The position numbers were made by a program, and so were the translations under genes. DNA of 37,521 nucleotides from CAZHOV01 sp964534315 (GTDB taxonomy: Bacteria > Bacteroidota > Bacteroidia > Chitinophagales > Saprospiraceae). Below are positions 1 through 9,316 of the stretch, piece by piece. The first letter of the stretch is position 1. The number at the start of each line of letters is the position of its first letter. A model generated the notes under the pieces. It had not been told where the DNA came from and searched no databases. It was given only the letters and a program-made list of their open reading frames with translations. Location: NCBI GenBank assembly GCA_964534315.1, contig CAZHOV010000036.1, forward strand, positions 1 through 37,521. Direction: 5' to 3'.

Positions 1-2
1 CG

Positions 3-476
3 TCGGTTTCAACACCTTGCGGCCCTTTGGATCCCCATGTTAGCAAGATAGCGGGGGAGTGGGGGCATAATTTTTTGGACGACTCGGGGGGGAAATGCTA
101 TTGCGGTAAGATCGGTTGTGTAGAAACCATAATTTCCGGAAAAGCTTTAGAGAAATTCTATTTTACTCACAGCGGAAAAGAAAAAAAGCTGAGCAAGATA
201 GTTGTAGATCACCAGGCAGGTACCGATGCACTAGCTACCCATACCATTCAACGGTTGATCCACTTCTTTGGTAAGGGTATCGCTAATGTGATTAATATTC
301 TGGATCCCGATGTGATCGTTATTGGAGGAGGAGTTGGAAATATCGACTTGCTATACACGGAAGGCAAAAAAGCTATTGAGCCTTATATTTTCAATACTTC
401 CGTTGAGGTGCCTATCGTTAAGCCCAAGTTGGGCGATAGCGCGGGTGTTTTTGGAGCGGCGATGTTAGTGAAGTAG
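3..476 (+). CDS. ROK family sugar kinase, C-terminal part (cut by window edge)
   Basis: Only the C-terminal half lies in the window; the frame is open back to base 3, so the start is upstream and an apparent TTG start at 27 is not meaningful. ROK proteins are cytosolic ATP-dependent sugar kinases (glucokinase, fructokinase, N-acetylglucosamine kinase) or sugar-responsive repressors. The family signature is visible: AGEWGHN followed by the zinc-binding cluster CYCGKIGCVE, which supplies the His and three Cys ligands. The later stretch DPDVIVIGGGVGN matches the conserved nucleotide-binding end of the fold. Too little is present to see an N-terminal helix-turn-helix, so kinase is preferred but repressor is not excluded. 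It ends 25 bp from the end of the convergent GH65 glycosidase, and a role in phosphorylating released glucose is an inference from that position only. Confidence 0.85.
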   Translation, partial: SVSTPCGPLDPHVSKIAGEWGHNFLDDSGGKCYCGKIGCVETIISGKALEKFYFTHSGKEKKLSKIVVDHQAGTDALATHTIQRLIHFFGKGIANVINILDPDVIVIGGGVGNIDLLYTEGKKAIEPYIFNTSVEVPIVKPKLGDSAGVFGAAMLVK

Positions 477-501
477 AAGATAAACCCGGGTAACCTTTCA
501 A

Positions 502-2544
502 TTATCGGACTTCGAAGGTCTCTTCTTCTATTCCTATTCCTTTTAAAAGCAACCTTTTCCAAGTAGGGTGGAGGGAAGATTGCTCCTGGATAATTCCTTT
601 TTCAGTAATTTTAACCCCTCCGAATCCAAAGATGACTGCTTGCAGCATCCCGCCGGCGCCGGTGGCAAAATAGGGGTTGGTACCACCTGCTGTTTCTGCT
701 AAAACACCGAAAGGAGGAACTTCATTGGGTTGGTAGCTTTGCTCAAACAGCTCAGCGGCTTTTTTGGCATCGCCTAATCTGTTGTATAGAATACTCAAAA
801 TGGCTGGCCCCATAGCCGGACCCGTTTTGGATATTCGAGACTCATAGTATTCAAGGTCTTTTTTGATCTGTTCCGGATCAGAGACGACAGATAAGGGATA
901 GGCCAGTAAATTGACATCGGCTTGTTTGATCTCTACTCCGGCATAGGTTTTATTTTCTCTGGTGGTACCGTCCGGAAACTGATGGATAATGATATTGTTG
1001 GCGACGTGATCCCAATCCGGATCGGGGGATATTTCCAATGCCTGAGCAGCTTCAACAGCATATCGTAATGCGGTAATAGCCATACCGTTGGTGAATGCGT
1101 CGTTATCAATATTTTCTTCCCATTCATTGGCACCTACTACGTTTTTGATCTCGTAATTTCCCGGGCCTGTTCGCTCCACTCTGCTGGTCCAGAAGTCGGC
1201 TACTTCTTTGAGTACCGGATATCCCCTTGTCCGAAGCCATTCCTTATCTTTAGTTACCTCATAATATTTCCAGAACGCCCAGCCCACACAGCCGGTAATA
1301 TGGTGTTGAAAAGGGCCGGTAAGGGCCCAAACGGGCGTATCTTCAGCCCCATCAGCGGCAGATTCCCAGGGGTACATGGCTCCTTCATAGCCATGAGCAA
1401 AGGCATTTTGTTTGGCTGCTTCCAGGCGTTCAAACCGGTATTCCAGCAATGACCTGGCCATGTCGGGTTGAAGGACGAGTAGGGGAGGGTACATCCATAG
1501 CTCGGTGTCCCAGAAGATATGACCGTTATAGCCAAGGCCCGACAATCCCATAGGAGAAAGGCTGTAAGCAGTTCCCTTTCGGGCAAACGAGTAGAGGTGA
1601 TAAAGTGCAAATCGGACATCTCGCTGGTGGTTGGGATTCCCTTCGATGATCAAATCGCTTTCCCAGAGTGCTTCCCAAGCTTCAGCATGCTTACTGAGCA
1701 GTTTTTCAGTACCTTCCAGTTTGGCAAAAATGGTCAGTCGTTCCGCTTCATTGTGCGGATCTTCATAATGTTCGGTAGAACAAGAAGAGGAAATGATGGA
1801 AAAAGAATAGGATTGTCCTGCCTTTAGTTTTTTTGTAAACTTCATCAGGTGGCGGTTGTAATCCCGGTCTTCATGGATCAGGCGTGGCTCCGATCCGTGG
1901 GATTCCTGAAAAATGATGCTGTTGGAGGTGGCGACCAGGTGCCTGCCTGAAGGGCTTTCGGCTATAGAAGTCATCAAAGGGATAGTTACATGGGGCCTGT
2001 CAATTTCGCTATAGTAATTGCGGACCTCATTTAGATGATCCGGGGCATTAATCTCATTGATAGCAGTGATGGTCAGGTCTTTAAAGGGCCTAATCGTTAC
2101 CGTTATCAGGGCGGTATAAGGCAGATGCCTGAGCGCCATGATATCTTGTCGGACAGCAGCTTTTCCCTGTACATCAAATGTTGTGGAAAGACTGGCTTGC
2201 TTCATATCCAATACTTGCCGGTAATTGGTAATGGTTTGACGATTTACAAATACCCCATCTACAATGAGATCTATATCTAAAGGGTTAAAGGATTTTAAAA
2301 TATTGGATACCCGACCTCGCTGGTAATAATCATAAACTCCGTTTAATACCACGTCTTGGACCTTAAGCGGATCGGGAGAGGAGACCACACCGATCATTCC
2401 ATTTGCTACCGTAACGCCGTAGTAGTTTTCCGGATCAGGGTTTTCGGCGATTACATGCCAGGGGGAACCTTTTAAGTCTTGACATTTTCCGGTTTGGATG
2501 ACTCCGATCATGCAAAGTAAAGACAGCATTAATGAGTTTTTCAT
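502..2544 (-). CDS. secreted glycoside hydrolase family 65 protein (trehalase/ATHL1-like)
   Basis: A 680-residue (alpha/alpha)6-barrel glycosidase of the GH65 type. The start at 2544 is chosen over the upstream in-frame ATG at 2586 because it gives a proper signal peptide (MKNSLMLSLLCMIGVIQ), implying export to the periplasm or beyond. An N-terminal beta-sandwich (roughly 25-270) precedes the catalytic barrel. The barrel shows HIFWDTELWMYPPLL near residue 340 and GANEWEENIDNDAFTN, whose Glu at about 474 aligns with the GH65 general acid. GH65 contains both hydrolases (acid trehalase, the collagen disaccharide glucosidase ATHL1) and phosphorylases (trehalose, maltose, kojibiose). Export of the protein favours a hydrolase, but the substrate cannot be read from the sequence. 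It is divergent from glpK and convergent with the ROK kinase. No TAnnTTTG promoter was found upstream. Confidence 0.85.
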   Translation of the reverse strand: MKNSLMLSLLCMIGVIQTGKCQDLKGSPWHVIAENPDPENYYGVTVANGMIGVVSSPDPLKVQDVVLNGVYDYYQRGRVSNILKSFNPLDIDLIVDGVFVNRQTITNYRQVLDMKQASLSTTFDVQGKAAVRQDIMALRHLPYTALITVTIRPFKDLTITAINEINAPDHLNEVRNYYSEIDRPHVTIPLMTSIAESPSGRHLVATSNSIIFQESHGSEPRLIHEDRDYNRHLMKFTKKLKAGQSYSFSIISSSCSTEHYEDPHNEAERLTIFAKLEGTEKLLSKHAEAWEALWESDLIIEGNPNHQRDVRFALYHLYSFARKGTAYSLSPMGLSGLGYNGHIFWDTELWMYPPLLVLQPDMARSLLEYRFERLEAAKQNAFAHGYEGAMYPWESAADGAEDTPVWALTGPFQHHITGCVGWAFWKYYEVTKDKEWLRTRGYPVLKEVADFWTSRVERTGPGNYEIKNVVGANEWEENIDNDAFTNGMAITALRYAVEAAQALEISPDPDWDHVANNIIIHQFPDGTTRENKTYAGVEIKQADVNLLAYPLSVVSDPEQIKKDLEYYESRISKTGPAMGPAILSILYNRLGDAKKAAELFEQSYQPNEVPPFGVLAETAGGTNPYFATGAGGMLQAVIFGFGGVKITEKGIIQEQSSLHPTWKRLLLKGIGIEEETFEVR

Positions 2545-2785
2545 GAGAATATGGTTTATTTCAAATAATCCTTTTGTCCCCAACATCTTCCGATATCCAG
2601 ATATACTGCACCAGACCTCGCAAAATTTTTCTATTTACCTAAAGGAAGGATGTGTTATCCAAATCAAAAAAAATAGAGCAATTATTGGTTTTAAAAACGA
2701 ATATAATTATTTTAACAATTATTATAATTTACAAGCCTAGAGGAAATGCTTCTCATATTATAGCCTTTCCCGAAACTAAAAAATT

Positions 2786-4267
2786 ATGAAGGAATATATC
2801 ATTGCGCTCGACCAGGGAACAACCAGTTCCAGAGCGATGCTATTTGACCCTGACGGAAAGATACAAGGAATTGCTCAGCAGGAATTCACCCAGATTTTTC
2901 CCAAAAAGGGATGGGTCGAACATGATCCGGCAGAGATCTGGAAAACCCAATTAGATACCCTAAACAAGGTATGTAAGGATAATAAGGTTAGTTTTAAACA
3001 AATACGGGCCATTGGCATTACTAATCAAAGAGAGACAGCAGTGTTGTGGGATAAGCAGACCGGCCAACCGGTTTATAATGCCATTGTTTGGCAAGATCAG
3101 CGCACAATAGATTACTGCGAACGGTTTAAGGAAGAAGGGCTTGAAAAGGAGGTCAGGCAAAAAACGGGACTGTTGATCGATACCTACTTCTCGGCAACAA
3201 AGGTAAAATGGATCCTGGAACAGGTACCTGAAGCAAAAAAACTTCTGGATCAGGGCCGATTGGCTTTCGGTACGATTGATTCGTGGTTGATCTGGAATTT
3301 GACGGGCGGAAAGGTACACGCTACTGATCTGACCAACGCTTCGAGAACGATGCTTTTCAATATCAACACTTTAAAGTGGGACACGGAATTGCTTGAAGCA
3401 TTAGGAATCCCGGACACGATTTTACCGGCAGTTTATCCTTCTGCTAGTGAATTCGGTCATTTTGAGATAGAGGGGCATCGCATTCCGATTGCAGGGGTTG
3501 CAGGAGATCAGCAGGCAGCTTTATTTGGCCAAGCCTGTTTTGAGAAAGGGATGGCTAAAAATACTTATGGTACCGGTTGTTTCCTGCTGATGAATATCGG
3601 GCAGACCGTTCAACGATCAGAATCCGGGCTGCTGACTACCATTGCCTGGGGGCTGGACGGAGCGGTGGAATATGCCCTGGAGGGAAGCGTTTTTATTGCA
3701 GGAGCGGCTATTCAATGGTTGAGAGACAGTCTTAAGATCATTGATGAGGCAAAAGACTCTGAATACTACGCCCGAAAAGTCAGTGATACCAGCGAAGTTG
3801 TAGTCGTACCGGCTTTTGCAGGACTAGGAGCCCCTTATTGGGATATGTATGCCAAAGGCGCTATTTTTGGTTTAACCCGGGATACGCAAAAAGAGCATAT
3901 TATAAAAGCAACCATCGAATCTATGGCTTTTCAATCGAGAGATATACTACAGGCTATGGAAAAAGATTCGGGTATACAACTCAAATGCCTGAATGTTGAC
4001 GGTGGGGCGACGGCCAATAATTACCTGATGCAGTTTCAGGCCGACATTCTGAATGTTCCGGTAGAACGCCCGCTTTCAATAGAGTCTACTGCCCGGGGAG
4101 CGGCTTACCTGGCAGGTATGCAGGTTGGTAGTTGGAGCAAGGCTGATATCCGGTCGTTTCGAGAAGAAGCAACGGTATTTAATCCCCAAATGGAAAATTC
4201 CGTTCGGGATCAATTATACAGTCAATGGTTAAAAGCCATTGAACGTACAAAAGGCTGGAGCGCCTGA
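2786..4267 (+). CDS. glpK: glycerol kinase
   Basis: A cytosolic FGGY-family kinase that phosphorylates glycerol to sn-glycerol-3-phosphate using ATP. The N-terminus has the classic phosphate-binding motif ALDQGTTSSRA (residues 7-17). It is followed by the conserved ITNQRETAVLW and IVWQDQRT segments and, in the second domain, GTGCFLLMN and the FGGY signature region around GLGAPYWD. At 493 residues it has the usual family length. glpD follows 26 bp downstream on the same strand, so the two very likely form an operon converting glycerol to dihydroxyacetone phosphate. No glycerol facilitator gene (glpF) is adjacent. The 241-bp gap to the divergent GH65 gene is AT-rich, with no clear promoter match. 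Confidence 0.98.
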   Translation: MKEYIIALDQGTTSSRAMLFDPDGKIQGIAQQEFTQIFPKKGWVEHDPAEIWKTQLDTLNKVCKDNKVSFKQIRAIGITNQRETAVLWDKQTGQPVYNAIVWQDQRTIDYCERFKEEGLEKEVRQKTGLLIDTYFSATKVKWILEQVPEAKKLLDQGRLAFGTIDSWLIWNLTGGKVHATDLTNASRTMLFNINTLKWDTELLEALGIPDTILPAVYPSASEFGHFEIEGHRIPIAGVAGDQQAALFGQACFEKGMAKNTYGTGCFLLMNIGQTVQRSESGLLTTIAWGLDGAVEYALEGSVFIAGAAIQWLRDSLKIIDEAKDSEYYARKVSDTSEVVVVPAFAGLGAPYWDMYAKGAIFGLTRDTQKEHIIKATIESMAFQSRDILQAMEKDSGIQLKCLNVDGGATANNYLMQFQADILNVPVERPLSIESTARGAAYLAGMQVGSWSKADIRSFREEATVFNPQMENSVRDQLYSQWLKAIERTKGWSA

Positions 4268-4293
4268 TTTATTAAGATAAACTAAAGATACAT

Positions 4294-5961
4294 ATGCATT
4301 CATTTTCATCTCTCGATCGTTCAACTCATCTTAAAACCATCACAGATACCAAATTTGACCTGATCGTTATCGGAGGAGGTATTACCGGTTGTGGTATCGC
4401 GCTGGACGCAGCTTCGCGCGGACTGAAAACGCTTTTGGTAGAAAAAGAAGATTTTGCTTCCGGAACAAGCAGTCGGTCAACCAAATTGATCCATGGAGGA
4501 TTGCGGTATCTGAAGCAATTCGAAATTGCCTTAGTGCGAGAAGTAGGGATGGAAAGAGCCAAGGTGCATAAAATAGCGCCCCATCTCGTCAAATCGGAAA
4601 AGATGCTGCTTCCTATTATCAAAAACGGGACGTTTGGCAAGATGCTTACCTCTGTGGGATTAATGGTCTATGATATTTTGGCAGGGGTAGAACGTGCTGA
4701 TCAGCGTAAGATGCTAAATAAAGCAGCTACCCTTGAAAAGGAACCTCTTTTACCGGAAGAAAGAGTAGAAGGAGGAGGGTTGTACGCCGAATATCGTACG
4801 GACGATGCCCGCCTGACAATTGAAATTGCCAAAACAGCGGCCCAGCATGGCGCTTATTTACTGAATTACTGTAAGGCCGATGATTTTATCTATGAAAATG
4901 AGCAGGTGCATGGATTGGTTTGTCGGGATTTACGGACCGATGAATTATTCAATGTTTATTCCAAATACATCGTTAGTGCTGCCGGGCCATGGGTCGATGA
5001 GTTGAGAAAGAAGAACAATTCTCTCAATCAAAAACATCTCTTTCTATCTAAAGGGGTTCATATTGTTGTGGACCACGACCGGTTTCCGGTGCAACAAGCT
5101 GTCTATTTTGACGTCTCCGACGGGCGAATGATCTTCGCTATTCCCAGGGGGAAGACAACTTATATAGGAACCACAGATACGGAATATAAAGGAGATAAAA
5201 ACCATATCATGACGGACGAAGAAGATGCCCGCTATCTACTGAATGCCGTTAATCACATGTTTCCTGATTTAAAACTAGAAATGAAAGACATTCGTTCTTC
5301 CTGGGCAGGAGTGCGTCCGCTGATCCATGAGGAAGGTAAAAGCGCCTCCGAGATCTCCCGGAAAGATGAGATTTTTGAATCGGAGACGGGACTGATCTCC
5401 ATTGCCGGAGGAAAACTCACCGGCTATCGTAAAATGGCCCAAAAAGTGGTGGATCTGGTCGCCCGGAAATACGAACGAGATCATCATCAGTTTTTCCCCA
5501 AATGTAGTACCGATAAGATCATCTTAACAGGGGGGACCTTCGAAGATGCTGCTGACGTAGACTACTACACCCGGCAGATCAATACCAAGTTGGCGGCATT
5601 GGATCTGGAGCCTCAATGGGCCACCTACTTGGTAGAAAATTATGGGAAGCAAACAGATATCATTCTCAACAAAATGCATACCTTCTCCAATGATCATTCA
5701 GATATAAATCTGACCCGTGCAGAAGTGTGGTTTACCGTTCATCATGAAATGGTCTTTACGCCTCTTGACTTTTTCTCCCGCCGATCGGGACGACTATATT
5801 TCCGTATAGATACGATTCCGGAAGTGTTGGATATCGTAATAGAGGATATGGCCAACTACTTAAACTGGGACGAAGCCACTAAAGAAAAGGAGCGCCAGTC
5901 GGTCGTGGAGGCTGTTCATGAAGCTTCTTTGCAAAATATCGAGAAAGTGACGACTAATTAA
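4294..5961 (+). CDS. glpD: aerobic glycerol-3-phosphate dehydrogenase
   Basis: An FAD-dependent, membrane-associated dehydrogenase that oxidises glycerol-3-phosphate to dihydroxyacetone phosphate and passes electrons to quinone. The Rossmann FAD motif VIGGGITGCG lies at residues 25-34, followed by the GlpD-specific TSSRSTKLIHGGLRYL segment. The middle contains PRGKTTYIGTTDTEYKG and the substrate-domain motif SSWAGVRPLI. The C-terminal DAO_C region holds GGKLTGYRKMA. Length (555) is normal. It is the second gene of a glpK-glpD operon. Its last 8 bases overlap the 3' end of the convergent FG-GAP lipoprotein gene, so no room remains for a dedicated terminator. Confidence 0.97.
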   Translation: MHSFSSLDRSTHLKTITDTKFDLIVIGGGITGCGIALDAASRGLKTLLVEKEDFASGTSSRSTKLIHGGLRYLKQFEIALVREVGMERAKVHKIAPHLVKSEKMLLPIIKNGTFGKMLTSVGLMVYDILAGVERADQRKMLNKAATLEKEPLLPEERVEGGGLYAEYRTDDARLTIEIAKTAAQHGAYLLNYCKADDFIYENEQVHGLVCRDLRTDELFNVYSKYIVSAAGPWVDELRKKNNSLNQKHLFLSKGVHIVVDHDRFPVQQAVYFDVSDGRMIFAIPRGKTTYIGTTDTEYKGDKNHIMTDEEDARYLLNAVNHMFPDLKLEMKDIRSSWAGVRPLIHEEGKSASEISRKDEIFESETGLISIAGGKLTGYRKMAQKVVDLVARKYERDHHQFFPKCSTDKIILTGGTFEDAADVDYYTRQINTKLAALDLEPQWATYLVENYGKQTDIILNKMHTFSNDHSDINLTRAEVWFTVHHEMVFTPLDFFSRRSGRLYFRIDTIPEVLDIVIEDMANYLNWDEATKEKERQSVVEAVHEASLQNIEKVTTN

Positions 5962-8900
5962 TAACCTTAGGCTTCACGTCCCCTTTTTCAAATAAAAGCA
6001 GCGAGTCGTCATTTCGGGCGTAGAGAAAATGAAGTTTTCCACCTACTATTATCGGCTTGATTTTACGGGTCTGGCCTGTGATCCCTATTTCATGGACCTG
6101 CTCATTGGTCCAGTTGGTATGTCCTTCGGTAATAAGTACAGAGCCATAGTCGGCATCGTACCGGCCTAATTGGATATTATTTTCATAAAGGTTGGTACCA
6201 AATAAAACGTCCTGATGTCCATCTTCATCGAGATCAGCTAAATGTCCTGCTTTTAGTGGTGATCGTTGTAGAGCTGAAGGCAGGTCGTGACGAATAAAGT
6301 CGATTTTGCCGTCTTTTTGTATTTGCTCAAACCAGGAATTTTCGAACACAAAGGCCCTTAATTTTTCGGCTTCCCGGAATTTTTCTGGAGAAAACGCCAG
6401 GTCTTCGGGAGTAGCTTTGGCAAATTCTTTGGCATAGAGATATTTTTTCTTCAATCCGGGCATCTGCTTAGTCAGTTCCATATAGTCCATAAAGGGGATC
6501 TCCTTACCATCAAGGTAATAGGTGACAATTTGGTCGAGCTTACCGTTTCCGTCAAAATCGTTGACATACATGCTGACCGGCTCATCAAGGGTAGGTTGAA
6601 ATTTAGAGTTTTTTCCGAGATTGCCGGCGATAAAATCCATGTCGCCATCTCCATCATAGTCGTGAGGGAGTATAAAATTCCACCACCCATTCGTATTGGG
6701 GAGTTCCAGGCGTTCCATTTTGTTGCCCTTGAGCAGAAATATCTGGATAGGCGCCCATTCAACAGCCAGAATCAAATCCTTTTGACCGTCACCGTTGAGG
6801 TCTGACCAGGTTCCGTTTTTCACAAGTCCGATTTCGGAGAGTGCTTCATGATAGTTTGCGGTAACCTTTTGAAACGAGCCATCGCCTTTATTTTGAAGCA
6901 GGTAGGAATTAGGGGCAATGCCATAATTCCATGGGACTGCTCTGCCGCCAAGGAACAGGTCGACCAGACCATCCTGGTTAAAGTCATAGGGCAGGATGCA
7001 GCTGGCGGTCAGAAAGATACTATCCAAGGCATTGTATTTTCTCGAAAACCTACCGGAGCCGTCATTAAGATAGACTCTTGATTGCAGGTAGGGTTCCCTT
7101 CCCTGATATTCATTACCACCGCTGGCAATCAGCAGATCCTGATCACCATCGAGATCTACATCTTCAAAGACTGCATCTACCTCCTCGTAGGTACTATCTT
7201 GTTCAAAGGCAGGAACCTGTTGGCGTTTAAAGACTCCGTCCTTTTGTTGGACAAACAGGGCGCTTTGGCGGCGCTTGGAAGACCCAACGAAAAAGTCATC
7301 CAACCCGTCGTTATTGATATCGCCTACTGCCAAGGCAGGGCCCTCTCTCGAGACCATATGCGGAAGGAGGAATTCGCGGTTGAATTCAACAAAAGGGTTT
7401 TCTTCGTGGACGAAATCAATACCCCTTTCTTTAGTCCGGTCGATCAACTCAAAGGGTGGTTGATCAGGTTGAAAAAAGGATGCATAAGGGAATTGAGGTA
7501 AATCAGGACGCCATTTGGCGCTAATCGATTGGTTGAAGTTGGCGGAATTAATCGGTTGATAGCTATTATCAGGCCATATCAGAAATATAGAATCAATCCC
7601 AGACGGGTCGCCCAGGCCGACATGGAGTTCATGATGAATACTCGATTGATATCCTCGCACCGGAAAGTTTTCATAGATAATTTTTTCTTTTCCTTTTAGT
7701 ACGAGGAGTTTACTTCCTACAGCATTTCGGTTTTCCGGGCTTCCGGTAAGTTTGATGTTAAGAAAAGCGTTCTTTTCCCCTCCACTATTATTTTGGTATA
7801 AGAAGGGGTAGGCGTCAATATTATTGACGACCAAATCCAGATCTCCGTCGTTATCAAAATCGGCGAGCGCGCTTCCGTTTGAATAGCTTGGCAGATGATT
7901 ACTGATGTGTTGTTCCAGTTTTTGGAAAGAAAGTGCGCCTTTGTTATGAAAAAATTTATTGGGAATTTTTATTTCCGGAATGCGTTTGGCCACTTCCAGG
8001 TCTTTTTCGGCAATAGTATTGGTTTTAAACTTCCATTGTACATCACTTGAAGAGATGTAATTGATGTAGTCGATATCGTTCATTCGTTTGGGAATACCAT
8101 TGGAGATGAACAGGTCCTTCAAACCGTCATTGTCGAAATCAAAAAACAAAGGTGCCCATGACCAGTCGGTAGCATATACGCCTGCAAATAGCCCAATTTC
8201 GCTGAAGGTGCCGTCCCGATTGTTAAATTGCAGGTTATTTCGCGCATATTGGTGATTGTATCCATAGCCCAGTTTAAAGTTGAAAATGCCGTAGTTGTCT
8301 TCTCCAAGGGAGCTTTTCAAAATTTCCGGATCATAAGGGTGCATATCGAGGGAGATAATCTCACTATGACCGTCATTGTTGATATCAGCTATGTCGACCC
8401 CCATAGTGAAACGGCTGGTATGCTGTGTACGCTCTACCAATTCATCTTTAAAGGTACCGTCTTTTTGATTGATGTAGAGGTAGTCATTTTCATGAAAATC
8501 ATTACCTATATAGATGTCGGGCCAGCCATCCAGATTGATGTCGCTGACAACAATTCCCAATCCATACCCGACAGCGCTACTATAGATGCCGGATGTTTTT
8601 GTCACGTCAACAAAGGTATCCTGATCATTTCTCAGAAGCCGGTCTCCAGAGAGCGGGTGGTATTGATCGACGAATTTTCTCCGCTCCCCGAAGGTGCCAT
8701 TTTGGTGAACCGAATGGTTGAGTTGAAAAAGGTCTAGATCTCCATCCAGATCGTAATCCAAAAAAGCGGCCTGTGTACCAAAACCGATGAGATCGAGTCC
8801 GTATGTGTCAGCCATATCCTTAAATACAGGTACTCCGTCAGCGTTGATTTTCTGGCAGACCAGCAATTGGTTATGATTTTGCTTGTCGAGGTAATTGCCC

Positions 8901-9316
8901 AGTTGTGAGATGTATATATCCTGCAACCCGTCATTATTGATATCTACTACTGAAGAACCGTTTGACCAACCTCCGTTTCCTGCCGCATTTGCCGCTTCTG
9001 TAACCTCTTCGAATTTAAGGTTCCCTTTGTTCAGGAATAGTTTGTTGGGGCCGAGGTTGGCGGTAAGGTAAACATCTTGTAAACCATCATTATTAAAATC
9101 AGCAACCGATACCCCACCTCCGTTAAAGAAGTACATATAATTAAAAACATTAAACTCCGCGGTTGGGGTCAGGGTGTTGGAAAAGAGCAAACCCGTTTCT
9201 TCACCTGTAAGCAGGGTGAAAGCAGGTTGATTTTGTTGTTTGGGCTGACAACTCCATAGCATGCAGCACCCCATTCCGATCCATAATAAGCTTTTCCTAA
9301 GGAAATAACTATTCAT
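5954..9316 (-). CDS. FG-GAP/VCBS repeat and ASPIC/UnbV domain lipoprotein (distal paralog)
   Basis: A 1,120-residue exported protein made mostly of FG-GAP/VCBS beta-propeller-type repeats. Many carry a calcium-binding loop of the form DxNxDGxxD or DxDxDGDxD (for example DFNNDGLQDVY, DYDLDGDLD). Residues about 515-585 form an ASPIC/UnbV domain (NRNAVGSKL ... RGYQSS ... VGLGDPSGIDSIFLIWPD), with more repeats after it. The N-terminus is a lipoprotein signal with lipobox LWSC (Cys23). The residues after the Cys are basic/neutral, unlike the acidic export tag common on surface lipoproteins. The ATG overlaps the stop of the upstream paralog by 8 bp, so translation is probably coupled. The function is unknown. 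Members of this family are frequent beside SusC/SusD genes, and binding or presenting a ligand for the transporter is an inference. Confidence 0.88.
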   Translation of the reverse strand: MNSYFLRKSLLWIGMGCCMLWSCQPKQQNQPAFTLLTGEETGLLFSNTLTPTAEFNVFNYMYFFNGGGVSVADFNNDGLQDVYLTANLGPNKLFLNKGNLKFEEVTEAANAAGNGGWSNGSSVVDINNDGLQDIYISQLGNYLDKQNHNQLLVCQKINADGVPVFKDMADTYGLDLIGFGTQAAFLDYDLDGDLDLFQLNHSVHQNGTFGERRKFVDQYHPLSGDRLLRNDQDTFVDVTKTSGIYSSAVGYGLGIVVSDINLDGWPDIYIGNDFHENDYLYINQKDGTFKDELVERTQHTSRFTMGVDIADINNDGHSEIISLDMHPYDPEILKSSLGEDNYGIFNFKLGYGYNHQYARNNLQFNNRDGTFSEIGLFAGVYATDWSWAPLFFDFDNDGLKDLFISNGIPKRMNDIDYINYISSSDVQWKFKTNTIAEKDLEVAKRIPEIKIPNKFFHNKGALSFQKLEQHISNHLPSYSNGSALADFDNDGDLDLVVNNIDAYPFLYQNNSGGEKNAFLNIKLTGSPENRNAVGSKLLVLKGKEKIIYENFPVRGYQSSIHHELHVGLGDPSGIDSIFLIWPDNSYQPINSANFNQSISAKWRPDLPQFPYASFFQPDQPPFELIDRTKERGIDFVHEENPFVEFNREFLLPHMVSREGPALAVGDINNDGLDDFFVGSSKRRQSALFVQQKDGVFKRQQVPAFEQDSTYEEVDAVFEDVDLDGDQDLLIASGGNEYQGREPYLQSRVYLNDGSGRFSRKYNALDSIFLTASCILPYDFNQDGLVDLFLGGRAVPWNYGIAPNSYLLQNKGDGSFQKVTANYHEALSEIGLVKNGTWSDLNGDGQKDLILAVEWAPIQIFLLKGNKMERLELPNTNGWWNFILPHDYDGDGDMDFIAGNLGKNSKFQPTLDEPVSMYVNDFDGNGKLDQIVTYYLDGKEIPFMDYMELTKQMPGLKKKYLYAKEFAKATPEDLAFSPEKFREAEKLRAFVFENSWFEQIQKDGKIDFIRHDLPSALQRSPLKAGHLADLDEDGHQDVLFGTNLYENNIQLGRYDADYGSVLITEGHTNWTNEQVHEIGITGQTRKIKPIIVGGKLHFLYARNDDSLLLFEKGDVKPKVIN

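Noticed and set aside
27..29. TTG at 27 as the start of the ROK gene
   Set aside because: The reading frame continues upstream to base 3 and the family N-terminal half is missing; the gene is simply cut by the window edge.
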